Source: Megasphaera sp. NM10 (GTDB lineage: Bacteria; Bacillota; Negativicutes; Veillonellales; Megasphaeraceae). Taken from it: a stretch of 64,000 nt of DNA. Under the pieces are notes generated by a model. That model saw nothing but the letters and a program-made list of their open reading frames with translations. It was not told where the DNA came from and searched no databases. Positions 1 to 9,113 of this stretch are shown piece by piece (position 1 is the stretch's first letter; each line of letters begins with the position of its first letter). Location: the NCBI RefSeq assembly GCF_000417505.1, contig NZ_APHY01000009.1, forward strand, positions 1 to 64,000, read 5' to 3'. A program made the position numbers and the translations under genes.

Positions 1-532
1 TTATGCCGGTTTCGTCTTTGCCGGCAAGAAGCGCCGCGTCAGCGACGACCAGGCCGCAGCCTCGCGCAAGGCCCTGGACCCGTCTATCCCGGCCGTCGGC
101 GTCTTCGTCGATGACAGTCTGAAACACATAGGGCAGCTGGTGACGGCCGGGACCATCCAGATCGTCCAGCTCCACGGATGCGAAGACGACGCGATGATCG
201 AAGCTGTCCAGCAGACCTTGAAGGTACGGGTCATCAAAGCCTTTTCCATCGCCAGCGAAGCCGATGTCCGGCAGGCCCGGTGCAGCCGGGCCGACTACAT
301 CCTGCTCGACCACGGCGCCGGCGGGACCGGGGACTGTTTCGACTGGGCCCTGCTGGCCCATATAGACAGACCGTACTTTCTGGCCGGCGGCCTCAATCCC
401 GACAATGCCGCCCAGGCGGCAGCGCTCCAACCCTTTGCCCTGGATGTGAGCAGCGGCATTGAGACAGACGGCGTGAAAGACAAAGAAAAAATGAAACGAT
501 TCATGGCACAAGTACGTGCTTACAGGAGGTAA
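1..532 (+). CDS. trpF: Phosphoribosylanthranilate isomerase, 5' end cut by window
   Basis: Third tryptophan-branch enzyme; it isomerises N-(5-phosphoribosyl)anthranilate to CdRP in the cytosol. The frame is open from base 2, so the N-terminus (roughly the first 20-30 residues) lies outside the window. Visible TrpF features are [12 protein letters not shown] near the left edge, VQLHG, the LLDH strand, LAGGLNPDN (phosphate-binding loop) and [13 protein letters not shown] at the C-terminus. It ends 4 bases before the trpB start, so it is co-transcribed with trpB and trpA. Identification is secure from motifs and operon position. Confidence 0.93.
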   Translation, partial: YAGFVFAGKKRRVSDDQAAASRKALDPSIPAVGVFVDDSLKHIGQLVTAGTIQIVQLHGCEDDAMIEAVQQTLKVRVIKAFSIASEADVRQARCSRADYILLDHGAGGTGDCFDWALLAHIDRPYFLAGGLNPDNAAQAAALQPFALDVSSGIETDGVKDKEKMKRFMAQVRAYRR

Positions 533-536
533 CTAC

Positions 537-1721
537 ATGAGTACAGGAAGATTTGGCCCCTTCGGCGGTCAATACATACCGGAAACATTGATGAATGAAA
601 TCCAGCGCTTGGAAAAAGCGTACAGCCATTATAAGAGTGATCCCGATTTCCAGGCTGAATTGAAAGACTTGCTTGACAATTATGCCAACCGTCCGTCCCT
701 GCTCTACTATGCCGAACGGATGACCAAAGATTTGGGCGGCGCCAAGGTTTACTTGAAGCGCGAAGACCTGAACCATACAGGCGCCCATAAGATCAACAAC
801 GCCCTGGGCCAGTGCCTGCTGGCCAAGAAGATGGGCAAGACGCGGGTCATCGCCGAAACCGGCGCCGGCCAGCACGGCGTCGCTACGGCGACGGCAGCGG
901 CTTTCTTAGGCCTGGAATGTGAAGTATTCATGGGCGAAGAAGATACGATCCGCCAGGCCCTGAACGTCTACCGTATGGAACTCCTGGGCGCCAAGGTCCA
1001 CGCCGTCACGTCGGGCTCGCGGGTCCTCAAGGACGCCGTCAACGAAGCCATGCGCGAATGGGTCAGCCGCGTCGACGATACGCACTACGTCATCGGCTCG
1101 ACCATGGGTCCTCATCCCTTCCCGATGATGGTCCGCGACTTCCAGTCCGTCATCAGCAAGGAAGCGCGTCAGCAGATCCTCGAACGGGAAGGGAAACTGC
1201 CCTCGGCTGTCCTGGCCTGTGTCGGCGGCGGCAGCAATGCCATGGGGATGTTCTACCACTTCATCGGCGATAAAGACGTCAAGCTCATCGGCTGCGAAGC
1301 TGCTGGCAAGGGCATCGACACCAAGATGCATGCCGCTACTATGGCCAAAGGGGAAGTCGGCATTTTCCACGGCATGAAGTCCATTTTCTGCCAGAATGAA
1401 GACGGTCAGATTGACGAAGTCTATTCCATTTCGGCTGGCCTCGACTATCCGGGCATCGGGCCGGAACACGCTTATCTCCATCAGACCGGCCGTGCTCAGT
1501 ACATCCCGGTCAAGGACGACGAAGCCGTCGAAGCCTTTGAATACCTGGCCCGGACGGAAGGCATCATCTGCGCTATCGAAAGCGCCCACGCCGTCTACGA
1601 AGCCATGCAGATAGCACCGAAGATGAGCAAGGACGACATCATCATCGTCTGCTTGTCCGGCCGCGGTGATAAAGACGTCGCCGCCATTGCAAGATATAAA
1701 GGGAGGGACTTACATGAGTAA
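537..1721 (+). CDS. trpB: Tryptophan synthase beta chain
   Basis: PLP enzyme that condenses indole, channelled from TrpA, with L-serine to give tryptophan. The 394-residue length is normal. The PLP lysine sits in [13 protein letters not shown] (about Lys85), the phosphate-cup loop is [10 protein letters not shown], and the N-terminal [15 protein letters not shown] is classic TrpB1. Start: ATG at 537 behind AGGAGGT at 524-530; a GTG at 516 would include the Shine-Dalgarno site. It overlaps trpA by 8 bases, typical of translational coupling of the two subunits. Confidence 0.97.
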   Translation: MSTGRFGPFGGQYIPETLMNEIQRLEKAYSHYKSDPDFQAELKDLLDNYANRPSLLYYAERMTKDLGGAKVYLKREDLNHTGAHKINNALGQCLLAKKMGKTRVIAETGAGQHGVATATAAAFLGLECEVFMGEEDTIRQALNVYRMELLGAKVHAVTSGSRVLKDAVNEAMREWVSRVDDTHYVIGSTMGPHPFPMMVRDFQSVISKEARQQILEREGKLPSAVLACVGGGSNAMGMFYHFIGDKDVKLIGCEAAGKGIDTKMHAATMAKGEVGIFHGMKSIFCQNEDGQIDEVYSISAGLDYPGIGPEHAYLHQTGRAQYIPVKDDEAVEAFEYLARTEGIICAIESAHAVYEAMQIAPKMSKDDIIIVCLSGRGDKDVAAIARYKGRDLHE

Positions 1722-2490
1722 GATTGGCAACGCCTTTAAGAACGGCAAAGCTTTTATCGGATTCTTGACAGCCGGCGACCCGTCGCTGGACAAGACGTAT
1801 GAATATATCATGACCATGGAAAAGGCCGGAGCGGACCTCATCGAAATCGGCATCCCTTTTTCCGATCCCATCGCCGAAGGCATCGTCATCCAGGAAGCGG
1901 ACCTGCGGGCTTTGAAAGCAGGGACGCGCATTGACGACGTCTTTGCCCTGGTCGAACGGGTCCGCAAGGAAACGCAGATTCCCCTGGTCTTTTTGACCTA
2001 TCTCAATCCCGTCTTCCATTACGGCGCTGAAAAATTCTTTGCCCGCTGCCAGGAAACCGGCATGGACGGCATCATCATCCCCGATATGCCCTTTGAAGAA
2101 CGCGATGAATGTGCCGCTGCCGCTAAGGCCCATGGCATCGACATCATCTCCATGATCGCGCCGACGTCGAAAGACCGTATCCAGAAAATCGCTAAAGTCG
2201 GCGAAGGCTTCCTGTACATCGTTTCCTCCCTGGGCGTCACGGGGACGCGGACGGAAATCAAGACGGACCTCAAGGAAATCATCGATACGGCTAAAGAAGT
2301 CACAGACGTACCGTGTGCCGTCGGTTTCGGCATCAACACGACGGAACAGGCCGAAAAAATCGGCCGCGTCGCTGACGGCGTCATCGTCGGCAGTGCCATT
2401 GTCAAAATCATCGCTAAATACGGCGACGATGCGGCTCCGCACATCTATGACTACGTCAAAGCCATGAAAGAAGCTACCATTCGCGGCTAA
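1714..2490 (+). CDS. trpA: Tryptophan synthase alpha chain
   Basis: Cleaves indole-3-glycerol phosphate to indole and glyceraldehyde-3-phosphate. It is a 258-residue TIM barrel. The catalytic glutamate is in [11 protein letters not shown] (about Glu44). The second active-site acid, usually Asp in SDPLADGP, is Glu here (SDPIAEG, about Glu55), a conservative change. The start ATG at 1714 follows GGGAGG. It is the last gene of the trp operon and is followed directly by a hairpin terminator. Confidence 0.96.
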   Translation: MSKIGNAFKNGKAFIGFLTAGDPSLDKTYEYIMTMEKAGADLIEIGIPFSDPIAEGIVIQEADLRALKAGTRIDDVFALVERVRKETQIPLVFLTYLNPVFHYGAEKFFARCQETGMDGIIIPDMPFEERDECAAAAKAHGIDIISMIAPTSKDRIQKIAKVGEGFLYIVSSLGVTGTRTEIKTDLKEIIDTAKEVTDVPCAVGFGINTTEQAEKIGRVADGVIVGSAIVKIIAKYGDDAAPHIYDYVKAMKEATIRG

Positions 2491-2514
2491 CAGTTATGCT
2501 AGCCCCTAACAACT

Positions 2515-2550
2515 AAAAAAAACCGCCGTCTTTAAGACAGCGGTTTTTTT
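2515..2550. terminator. Terminator between trpA and the convergent symporter gene
   Basis: The stem CCGCCGTC / GACAGCGG (one C-A mismatch) has a TTTAA loop and is flanked by an A-run on the left and seven T on the right. It can end transcription from both sides; the convergent symporter gene stops at 2557. Confidence 0.85.
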
Positions 2551-2556
2551 ACGCTC

Positions 2557-3861
2557 TTAATGCTGAGCCGGTGCCGGCTGGGCATCGAGTTCAGAAGCTA
2601 AGTCGTGGTCGGTCATGGCACAGACGGCCGAGTCGGACCAGACGTTTTCGGCTGTTTCGATCATGTCGATGATGGTGTAGATCGGCAGGATGATACCCAT
2701 GATGCCGATAGGCGCACCGATGCCGGACATGAGCGACAAAGTCAGGAAGTAGCAGCCCATGGGGACGCCGGCGTTGCCGATGGCAGCCAGGACGGCGACG
2801 AAGAGCCAGGCAATCATGGTGCCCATGGAGAGGTCGAAGCCGCCGTTCTGCATGAGGAACAGGGATGTGACCAGGATGAAGGCGGCACAGCCGTTCATGT
2901 TGATGGTCGTGCAGATCGGCAGGACGAAGCGCGATACCTGGGGATGGACGTTGAGGCGCTGTTCAGCCGAAGCCAGGGTGACCGGCAGGGTACCGGCCGA
3001 GCTCTTGGTGAACAGGGCGACGGCAATGGCCGGAGCCATCTTGCGGAAGACGTAAATCGGATTGAGGCCGCGGAGGACCAGGAAAATCGGCAGGACGATG
3101 AAGAACTGGATGAGGTTGCCGCCGAGGATGACCAGAGTATATTTACCCAGGGCACCGACGATGACCCCGGCTTCAATCTGAGCCGACAGCTGTGCCGAGA
3201 AAGCCAGGATGCCGACAGGCAAAATCCAGAGCAGGGCACGGATGAGGGTGAACAGGACTTCCTGTAAGCCCAGGAGGCCTTTCAGGAGGACGGCGCGGTT
3301 TTCTGTCTTAGGCATGAAGGCCAGGGCCAGGCCGACAGCAGCAGCGATGAGCATGACCGAGAGGACGTTGCCCGACAAGAACGGCTGGAGCATGTTATTC
3401 GGGATGACCGACAGGAAGTGGTCGTAATAGGTGACTTTTTCCAATTTCTGCGGGACATTGGAAACGCCGGAATTGATGAGGTCTACCGGCAGGTTGCCCG
3501 GGGCAATCCAGAGGTAGAGTGCCAGGCCGATGGCGGCGGCACAGATGGTCGTCAAGAGCGTGTACGTGACGGCATGGGCGAAGATGCGGCCCGTTTCTTT
3601 TTTGGCTCCCAGCGCCGATAAAGTAGTAATGACGGCTAAGGCGATAGTCGGTACGGCAATGAACTGGAATAAGCGCGTGAAAACTGTTGCAATGAAATCA
3701 AATAATTGGTTCAGTGCCGGAATGCCGAGCCAGCCTAAGATGGCGCCGATGATCAAGGCGCCCATCCACAAGGCGAATTGACGGCCGCGATGCTGGCCCT
3801 GGCTGCCGCGGATGGCTTCCCGGGCTTGTTCTTGGACCCGGTCTTGAGATTCGTTGGACAT
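2557..3861 (-). CDS. Dicarboxylate/amino acid:cation symporter (DAACS family)
   Basis: Sodium- or proton-coupled uptake of dicarboxylates or amino acids across the inner membrane. It has 434 residues with hydrophobic segments throughout. The family re-entrant loop is seen as KSSAGTLPVT (the serine-rich hairpin) and the NMDGT-type motif as TTINMNGCA; DMIETAENVWSD is the C-terminal binding-site helix. The N-terminal 30 residues are hydrophilic and charged. The NMNGC variant is closer to the serine/threonine or dicarboxylate branches than to classical GltP, so the substrate is not assigned. Transcribed alone from a strong promoter (3918-3946). Confidence 0.9.
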   Translation of the reverse strand: MSNESQDRVQEQAREAIRGSQGQHRGRQFALWMGALIIGAILGWLGIPALNQLFDFIATVFTRLFQFIAVPTIALAVITTLSALGAKKETGRIFAHAVTYTLLTTICAAAIGLALYLWIAPGNLPVDLINSGVSNVPQKLEKVTYYDHFLSVIPNNMLQPFLSGNVLSVMLIAAAVGLALAFMPKTENRAVLLKGLLGLQEVLFTLIRALLWILPVGILAFSAQLSAQIEAGVIVGALGKYTLVILGGNLIQFFIVLPIFLVLRGLNPIYVFRKMAPAIAVALFTKSSAGTLPVTLASAEQRLNVHPQVSRFVLPICTTINMNGCAAFILVTSLFLMQNGGFDLSMGTMIAWLFVAVLAAIGNAGVPMGCYFLTLSLMSGIGAPIGIMGIILPIYTIIDMIETAENVWSDSAVCAMTDHDLASELDAQPAPAQH

Positions 3862-3892
3862 AATTGTCTCCCCCTTTGATAAATCTAAACGA

Positions 3893-3946
3893 ATTCTATA
3901 GAATACCGTTTTAGTATATTATAGAAGAGGGGACGGTTTCTGTCAA
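3893..3946 (-). promoter_or_regulatory. Sigma-70 promoter of the symporter gene with overlapping palindrome
   Basis: Read on the minus strand: TTGACA (3941-3946), a 17-base spacer, then TATAAT (3918-3923), both perfect consensus. A 12-base perfect palindrome, ATTCTATAGAAT (3893-3904), lies just downstream of the -10, around the expected start of transcription. That is a reasonable operator position; no regulator is identified. Confidence 0.8.
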
Positions 3947-4236
3947 TGGAGAAGGGACAAGTCAGGTAAAAAAAACACGTAAAAGGACCGATACACACGC
4001 GACATATGTCTACCGGTCCTCTACGTTATAGGATTCATATTCATCTCGTTTTTGGTTCTGGTTACTTTAACCTCGTACAAAAATGTTGAAACAATAATCG
4101 TTCGTTGCGCTTGGATTTACTAGACTAACCTATTTGAAAAACATCACACCCATTCGAAAAGTTCGAAGCACTTCAATCAAGATAAGTTAATTCGTAATGT
4201 TCATCGACGAACGCTTGCTGATCCTATGGACATTAT
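3947..4236. other. AT-rich intergenic stretch, no gene seen
   Basis: No convincing reading frame is present. A 7-bp inverted repeat (AGGACCG / CGGTCCT, about 3983-4020) sits near the promoter end. The rest is AT-richer than the neighbouring genes and reads like decayed or foreign DNA; I do not recognise it. Confidence 0.4.
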
Positions 4237-4563
4237 TTAGTTGTTAATGATCAACGCAATGAAAACTAAATCGTTCTGACTTTTGTTTTCCAAGCTGTGA
4301 CCCTTACCATCTGATGTGTAAGTAACGTCTCCTGGTTTAACGGTCCGGATTTCTCCGTTGTCGTCATATTCTCCCTCTCCGGAAAGGATGTAATATGCTT
4401 CTGCGTTGTCACTGTGAACGTGATAGCCTAAGGAACATCCAGGTTTCAATGTGATTTCGGCGAACATACCTACCTTGTCTTTCAGCTCGGTGGCGCTCAG
4501 AAGTTTTCTCTTCAAGATGTACCCCTTACCGCCGGCGGCATGTTCTACTTTCTCTATTTCCAC
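4237..4563 (-). CDS. Small single-domain cupin protein
   Basis: A 108-residue protein that is essentially one cupin beta-barrel. Motif 1 is GYHVHSDNAEAYYILSGEG (His-X-His, then Glu) and motif 2 is PGDVTYTSDGKGHSLEN with the last His ligand, so a metal site is likely intact. Such stand-alone cupins range from sugar isomerases to sensors, and no specific activity can be assigned. Start at 4563, preceded on the minus strand by a GGGGGGA Shine-Dalgarno run. It is isolated between AT-rich DNA and a repeat region, and its base composition is lower in GC than its neighbours, which suggests later acquisition. Confidence 0.8.
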   Translation of the reverse strand: MEIEKVEHAAGGKGYILKRKLLSATELKDKVGMFAEITLKPGCSLGYHVHSDNAEAYYILSGEGEYDDNGEIRTVKPGDVTYTSDGKGHSLENKSQNDLVFIALIINN

Positions 4564-4747
4564 TGGACTCCCCCCTTTCTAATGCGCTTACAAAGGAAGC
4601 AACTTACTTGCGATTCCTTTCGCATCTCTTGGCTATATTATAGCATAGGATTTTACGCTTGTCATGAGGTATACGAAAATATATTATGTTATTTGCGCAT
4701 TAAATAATAGATGCGTATAGCCTTTGGGAATAATGGGGGGGGGCGCG

Positions 4748-4921
4748 GTCCGCAGGTCGCAGGTCGCAGTCCGCAGGCCTCCCCTGATAGGGGAGGTGGC
4801 CTGAAAGGCCGGAGAGGTTGCATTTTCGAACCCGCTTGTGAAAATCCCGTAACCTGCACGGTGATTCAAAAAGCAATCTCGCAGTCAGCTGCGCTGACAG
4901 CTCTCCTATGAGGAGAGACTT
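4748..4921. repeat. Heptad repeats plus two double-hairpin elements
   Basis: 4748-4778 is a degenerate 7-bp tandem repeat (GCAGGTC GCAGGTC GCAGTCC GCAGG). 4775-4819 is a reverse copy of the AACCTCTC double-hairpin element (GGCC-TGAA-GGCC hairpin plus CTCCCCTGATAGGGGAG hairpin). 4875-4921 is a decayed second copy with the GTCAGC-TGC-GCTGAC stem. No reading frame is supported here. Confidence 0.75.
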
Positions 4922-4934
4922 GGGATAGGACATC

Positions 4935-5092
4935 AAAAGGCGCTGTCGCATAAAGACAGCGCCTTTTTGAGTATTAAGTTTGTAGTTTTTAGTGAAGGCT
5001 TTTAAATTTAAAGCCCTCTTCTACAAACTCTGTACTACAAACTTTCAGGAGAAAGGGGCCTTTCATGATGGTAAAAGCCTTCGTGCGCCCCC
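4935..5092 (+). repeat. Composite repeat, copy A (terminator hairpin + TTTAAATTTAAA)
   Basis: Begins with the hairpin AAAAGGCGCTGTC / GACAGCGCCTTTTT (4935-4968). It continues through a short AT-rich spacer to the palindrome around 5001-5015 (TTTTAAATTTAAAG), then a TACAAACT...TACAAACT stretch, and ends with CATGATGG and a segment resembling CTTCGTGCG. The same order is seen at 8862, 11628 and, inverted, 60846. The initial hairpin also looks like a Rho-independent terminator. Confidence 0.75.
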
Positions 5093-5110
5093 TACGGGTT
5101 ATGGAATTAG

Positions 5111-5137
5111 GCGGGACGCCCAAAGGACGTCCCCTAC
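5111..5137 (-). repeat. REP-like palindrome (GTAGGGG family)
   Basis: On the minus strand it reads GTAGGGGACGTCC, loop TTT, GGGCGTCCCGC. One of about 15 copies in the window with a fixed GTAGGGG head and CCCGC tail but a different paired stem. It lies 16 bases downstream of the larA stop codon. Confidence 0.75.
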
Positions 5138-5153
5138 GGGACCAATAATGAGG

Positions 5154-6461
5154 TTATTTGTCCTGTAAAATCGGCATGATTTTGGTGGCATGGGGCATGA
5201 TGTTGATGGCGTAGTCCTTGTCTTTGCCCTGTTCTTTCAGTTTCTGCTGTGCCAGGTCCCATGCTTCCTGGACGGTTTCGACCGGAATCTGGCCAGTGCG
5301 GCGGATGTCGTTGAAGTTACGCGGCAGTGTGACCAGGATGACCGTGTCCTTATGAGTCAGGCAGAAGAGGTTGAAGGCGACGAAGAAGGGGATAGTGAAG
5401 TGTGCCCGCAGGGCTTTTTCCATGTCTTCCATCGTGTCGTATTTGAAGCTGTCCATGTAGATGGCCGGTTCTTTGATGTCCCGGGCTTCCATGATGGCGA
5501 TGATGATGCCGCCGTCTTTGACAGCCATTTCAGCCGGATCGTAGCATTTGCAGCCCTGGTAGAGGCTGACGTCGCTGGGATAACCGCCGGCGCAGGCGAT
5601 GACGACGTCCGATTTTTCTTTCATCGGGACGCGCTGGATGTCGAGGACGGCTTCCGTGCCGGCCCGCCATGCTTCGTACCAGTCGCCGCCGACCATGCGG
5701 CAAATTTCACCGTCGCCGTTGATGACGGAATGGACGAGGAAGCACGGATTGATCTTGCTGCAGGCTTCGACCATGTCATCGTTGAGCGGGTTGCCGTCGA
5801 TCTTGAGGGCCCGCGTCTTGGGATTGATGCCGTGGCCGAATTCGTCAGCTAAAGCGTGGCAATGGTTGCGCTGGATCGTTTCAAAACCGGAGACGCCCGG
5901 CAGGATGAGCTTGCGGCCGCCGCCGTAACCGGCAAAGAGATGGGTCGTAATGCCGTCGACGATGATAACTTTGTCGGCGTCGACGACGTGTTTATTGAGT
6001 TTCAATGGTGTGCCGAGCTTGGTCGTACCGAAGTCGACGAGAGTCGGATCCATGCAGTCGTGCTGATAGGTCTTGATGCGGCGGACGACTTCTTCGCCGC
6101 AGACGAGGACGTCTTCTTCCGGCGTCTGGGCGCGGTGCGAGCCCTGGGCAAAGACGATGTAGATGTCGTCATCGGGGATGCCGGCCAGGTTCAGTTCGTC
6201 GATGATATAGATAAGGAATTGATTGGAATGGTTCCACGTGCGGGTGACGTCGGCGACGACGAGGCAGACCTTATCGCCTTTCTGGACTTTTTCCTGCAAC
6301 GGGGCGCTGCCGATAGGATGACGCATGCAGTCGATCGTCGCCTGTTTGACGTCGACGGCAGGGACGTGTTTCCCTTCCATGACCCCGACAATGTGTTCTT
6401 CCGGGAGCTTGACAGTCTGCGTAGTTTCACCAATATTAAAAGTAAATTCCTTTAATGCCAT
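5154..6461 (-). CDS. larA: LarA-family nickel-pincer lactate racemase
   Basis: Interconverts D- and L-lactate (or a related 2-hydroxyacid) using the nickel-pincer nucleotide cofactor. It has 435 residues. Key positions match the numbering known for Lactiplantibacillus LarA: Arg74 in DVTRTW, His109 in GSHRAQT, His174, cofactor-binding Lys184 in GGGRKLILPG, and His200. In a Megasphaera-like lactate user this would supply the D-lactate needed by the acrylate pathway (inference). The LarA family is broad, so another substrate is possible. The cofactor genes larB/C/E are not in the window. It follows amrS in the same direction but has its own promoter. Confidence 0.85.
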   Translation of the reverse strand: MALKEFTFNIGETTQTVKLPEEHIVGVMEGKHVPAVDVKQATIDCMRHPIGSAPLQEKVQKGDKVCLVVADVTRTWNHSNQFLIYIIDELNLAGIPDDDIYIVFAQGSHRAQTPEEDVLVCGEEVVRRIKTYQHDCMDPTLVDFGTTKLGTPLKLNKHVVDADKVIIVDGITTHLFAGYGGGRKLILPGVSGFETIQRNHCHALADEFGHGINPKTRALKIDGNPLNDDMVEACSKINPCFLVHSVINGDGEICRMVGGDWYEAWRAGTEAVLDIQRVPMKEKSDVVIACAGGYPSDVSLYQGCKCYDPAEMAVKDGGIIIAIMEARDIKEPAIYMDSFKYDTMEDMEKALRAHFTIPFFVAFNLFCLTHKDTVILVTLPRNFNDIRRTGQIPVETVQEAWDLAQQKLKEQGKDKDYAINIMPHATKIMPILQDK

Positions 6462-6507
6462 TCTTTACCACCACTTCTTTTTAAAAATTAAAAATAAACT
6501 GTAACTT

Positions 6508-6535
6508 ATTATATCATGTTCAAAACAGTGCGCAA
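6508..6535 (-). promoter_or_regulatory. Probable larA promoter
   Basis: Minus strand: TTGCGC (6530-6535), 16-base spacer, TATAAT (6508-6513). The -10 is perfect and the -35 half-matched. AT-rich dyads (AGTTTAAACT, ACGATAATCGT) lie just upstream and could bind a regulator. Confidence 0.6.
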
Positions 6536-6581
6536 GTTTAAACTTTACGATAATCGTTTAACGTACAAGGGATAGCATCAG

Positions 6582-7432
6582 CTAGACATTGCCTAGATAG
6601 ACGTAGTGAAGATAAGGAATGGCCGCGGCCTGCAGCTTCTTCAGCGTTTCTACAGGTGTCACCGGGGCAGACCAGTGGTACTGCGGGAAATAGCGGGTCA
6701 GATGCAGGGGGATGTCCGGTAAAATGGATGCCAGCCAGCGGGCTTCGGCGTCCATCTGGGCCGGGTCATCGTTTTCGCCGGGAATGACCAGCGTCGTCAC
6801 TTCGACATGGCTTACGGCAGCGGCCGCTTCGATCGTGTCCAGCACAGGCTGGAGAGATGCTCCGCAGAGGGACTGGTAGAAGTCCTGGGAAAATCCCTTG
6901 AGGTCGATGTTCCAGGCGTCGATATAGGGAAGCAGGGCCTGGAGTGGTTCTTTTTCGATATAGCCATTGCTGACCATGACGTTTACCAGGCCGGCTTTGT
7001 GGACGAGGCGGGCCGTCTGGATGATGAATTCATAGCTCAAGGTCGGTTCGTTGTAGGTGTAGGCCAGACCGATGCTGCCGTCGGCCCTATAATGCCGGGC
7101 CAGGGCCAGGGCCTGCTCCGGTGTCAGTTCCCGAAAGGCGCTTCCTGCTGGGAAATCTGCCAGTTCTGACAGAAGGGGCAGGTGAAATTGCAGCCCCACG
7201 AACCCAGGGACAAGATGGCAGAACCGGGATGGAAGCGATAGAGGGGCTTCTTTTCGATAGGGTCCAGGGCGATGGCCGTGCATTGGCCGTAGTTCAGGGC
7301 CTGGAGGTTCCTGCCATCGTAATAGCGGGTCTGGCAGCGGCCGCGATGGCCCTGGGCGATGTGGCAGTGATGGGGACAGAGACGGCAGCGCGCCTGGCCG
7401 GACGGGTCGATTTCATAATAAGCGGCTTCCAT
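6582..7432 (-). pseudogene. amrS: AmmeMemoRadiSam radical SAM protein AmrS, single-base frameshift
   Basis: Radical SAM enzyme of the AmmeMemoRadiSam system. The N-terminal part (7432 down to about 7135) has the cluster motif in GCNFTCPFCQNWQ (Cys-X3-Cys-X2-Cys) and then stops; the rest continues in another frame from AFRELTPEQ. One base is missing around 7131-7137: adding a C to CCTTTC|CGGG on the coding strand restores EAPFRELTPEQ and a normal protein of about 283 residues. It is either a recent pseudogene or a sequence error. It lies 8 bases after the amrB-amrA fusion, in the same direction. Confidence 0.85.
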
Positions 7433-7440
7433 GGTCTCAC

Positions 7441-8802
7441 CTACTTATAGCGCGTGACTGTGAAGCGGTAGAGGTCAGGCTGGACCTGAGGCGGGATGCC
7501 GGCTTTTTCCTTGGCAATGGCGATTTGCTGCTGGACCGTGTCGACGCCTTCCAGGTCGGGCAGTAAGAGGCCCGTCTGGGCATGGCTCATGACGATGACG
7601 CCGTACTTCTTGGAATCCAGGTCGGCTGGTGAAGCTACGGCTTCGGGCTGGCCCAGGACGTCGACGGAAATATCGATGTCTTTCAGTTCGTCCAGGCTGA
7701 CCGGGTAGAAGCGCGGGTCCCGCGTCGCAGCCGATACGGCGTTGTGGATGATTTCACTGGCAATATTCATCTGCATGGGCAGGAAGGTGCCGATGCAGCC
7801 GCGCAGGCGGCTTCCCTTGTGGAGGGACACGAAGGCGCCGGCCTTGTCCTGCAGGTCTTCAGGCAGGTATTTGGGTACGTTCATGAAGGCATGGTGCGTC
7901 AGGTAGTACGAGATGCTTTCCCGGGCCAGGCGGACGCGGATGTCGGCGACAGCCGGTTTTTCAGCCCGTTTTTCCTGGCCTTCCGGCAGGTACAGGGCGA
8001 CGCCATAGCCGACGCCGAAGGGCCCTTCATAGGAATAAATCGGCATGACCGGGCGGAAATGGCGCAGGGCGCCGAAGAGGAAATACACCGACGGCAGGCC
8101 GCACATGCCGGCTTCGTCGATGAGGCTGCGGCTCATAGTCTTTAAGATGGCCGGGTCCTGTTTTTGCAGGGCCTCCATGACGGTCTTGTCGAAGATGGCC
8201 CCTTTCGGCGTGTAGCCGTTCGGCGAACCGGGCAGGAGACGGTGCGACAAGTCGCCCGATGCGATGATGGCGATGCGCCGGCCCAGTCGGGCAGCGGCCT
8301 GGACGACGAGATCGCCTAAGAGGCTCATGCTGTCATAGTCGTCGAAGCGCGGCGCCATGAGGACGACCTGGCCCGTGAAGCCGGCCTGGCGAAGGTAATA
8401 TAAGGGGACGAAAGTGCCCTGGTCGACGTAGAGGGGATGGCCGAAGCGGTCGCTCCAGGCGGCATCGAGTCGGTATACGTCGGTCTTGGGCGTGGCTGTT
8501 TCAAAGATTTCTTCGGCCAGGTCCATATCGGTGCGGACATCCATGGCCAGCTCCGGATAGCCGAAAGCGTCGAGGTTGCCGTAGAGGCGGGGCGTTTCCA
8601 CGAGCGTTGCCCCGTCGGGGAAGACGTAGTTATGAGGCGACATGATGACCAATGTTTCCGGTTTCTGGCTGATGATCAAGCGGGCAGCCGCCTGTACGGC
8701 CCGGACCGTGGCGTCTATCTTTCGCAGTTCATCGCCGCCGATTTCCGGCAGCATAATCGGCGGATGGGGAAATAACCCCGCTGCGACACAAGCATGTTCC
8801 AT
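7441..8802 (-). CDS. AmmeMemoRadiSam protein B-A fusion (MEMO1-like + AMMECR1)
   Basis: A 453-residue, two-domain protein. Residues 1 to about 265 are a MEMO1/class III extradiol dioxygenase-like (LigB) domain (GLFPHPPIMLPEIG, MSPHNYVF, IASGDLSHRL). Residues about 275-453 are an AMMECR1 domain containing LRGCIGTF and ISVDVLG. This fusion is a known architecture of the AmmeMemoRadiSam system, whose members normally sit together; here amrS follows. The system's reaction is still not settled in general. The start ATG at 8802 follows GGGAGG embedded in a 22-bp palindrome, which suggests regulation at this site. Confidence 0.9.
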   Translation of the reverse strand: MEHACVAAGLFPHPPIMLPEIGGDELRKIDATVRAVQAAARLIISQKPETLVIMSPHNYVFPDGATLVETPRLYGNLDAFGYPELAMDVRTDMDLAEEIFETATPKTDVYRLDAAWSDRFGHPLYVDQGTFVPLYYLRQAGFTGQVVLMAPRFDDYDSMSLLGDLVVQAAARLGRRIAIIASGDLSHRLLPGSPNGYTPKGAIFDKTVMEALQKQDPAILKTMSRSLIDEAGMCGLPSVYFLFGALRHFRPVMPIYSYEGPFGVGYGVALYLPEGQEKRAEKPAVADIRVRLARESISYYLTHHAFMNVPKYLPEDLQDKAGAFVSLHKGSRLRGCIGTFLPMQMNIASEIIHNAVSAATRDPRFYPVSLDELKDIDISVDVLGQPEAVASPADLDSKKYGVIVMSHAQTGLLLPDLEGVDTVQQQIAIAKEKAGIPPQVQPDLYRFTVTRYK

Positions 8803-8806
8803 AAAA

Positions 8807-8857
8807 AAACCTCCCTCATAATGGTATATGTCTATTATACCATTATGAGGGAGGTTT
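8807..8857 (-). promoter_or_regulatory. 22-bp perfect inverted repeat spanning -10 and RBS of amrB-amrA
   Basis: Arms 8807-8828 and 8836-8857 are exact reverse complements with a 7-base centre. On the minus strand the left arm runs into TATAAT (a -10 box) and the right arm carries GGGAGG, the ribosome binding site 7 bases before ATG. It could be an operator dyad or an RNA hairpin hiding the Shine-Dalgarno site. Confidence 0.75.
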
Positions 8858-8861
8858 GACT

Positions 8862-9030
8862 AAAGGGCTTGTCGCACGACGACAAGCCCTTTAAAGTGGT
8901 TAGCGGCTAGCAGTTAGTTGTTAGCAGATGGCTTTAAATTTAAAGCTATCGCTTCAAACATCATACATCAAACATTAAAGAGAAAGGAATCATGCATGAT
9001 GGCAGAAACCTTCGTACGACAGCGGCCTGT
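8862..9030 (+). repeat. Composite repeat, copy B
   Basis: Hairpin AAAGGGCTTGTCG / CGACAAGCCCTTT (8862-8892), then a GTTAGCGGCTAG-type spacer, the palindrome GCTTTAAATTTAAAGC (about 8930-8945), a CAAACAT-rich stretch, AGAGAAAGG, GCATGATGGCAG and finally CTTCGTACGACAGC. Same order as copy A and copy C. Confidence 0.75.
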
Positions 9031-9084
9031 GAAAGCGGTTCAGGGGATTCCCGCAAGCGGGACGCCCTTTGCGGCCTGCGAACT

Positions 9085-9113
9085 GCGGGCCGCCTTAACA
9101 GGCCGGCCCCTAC
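9085..9113 (-). repeat. REP-like palindrome (GTAGGGG family)
   Basis: On the minus strand: GTAGGGGCCGGCC, loop, GGCGGCCCGC. It begins at the stop codon (TAG) of the phosphoethanolamine transferase gene, so the 3' end of that transcript would form the hairpin. Confidence 0.7.

Noticed and set aside
1714-2490. TrpA with Glu in place of the usual second catalytic Asp (SDPIAEG)
   Set aside because: A conservative change with all neighbouring residues intact; not enough to suggest loss of function.
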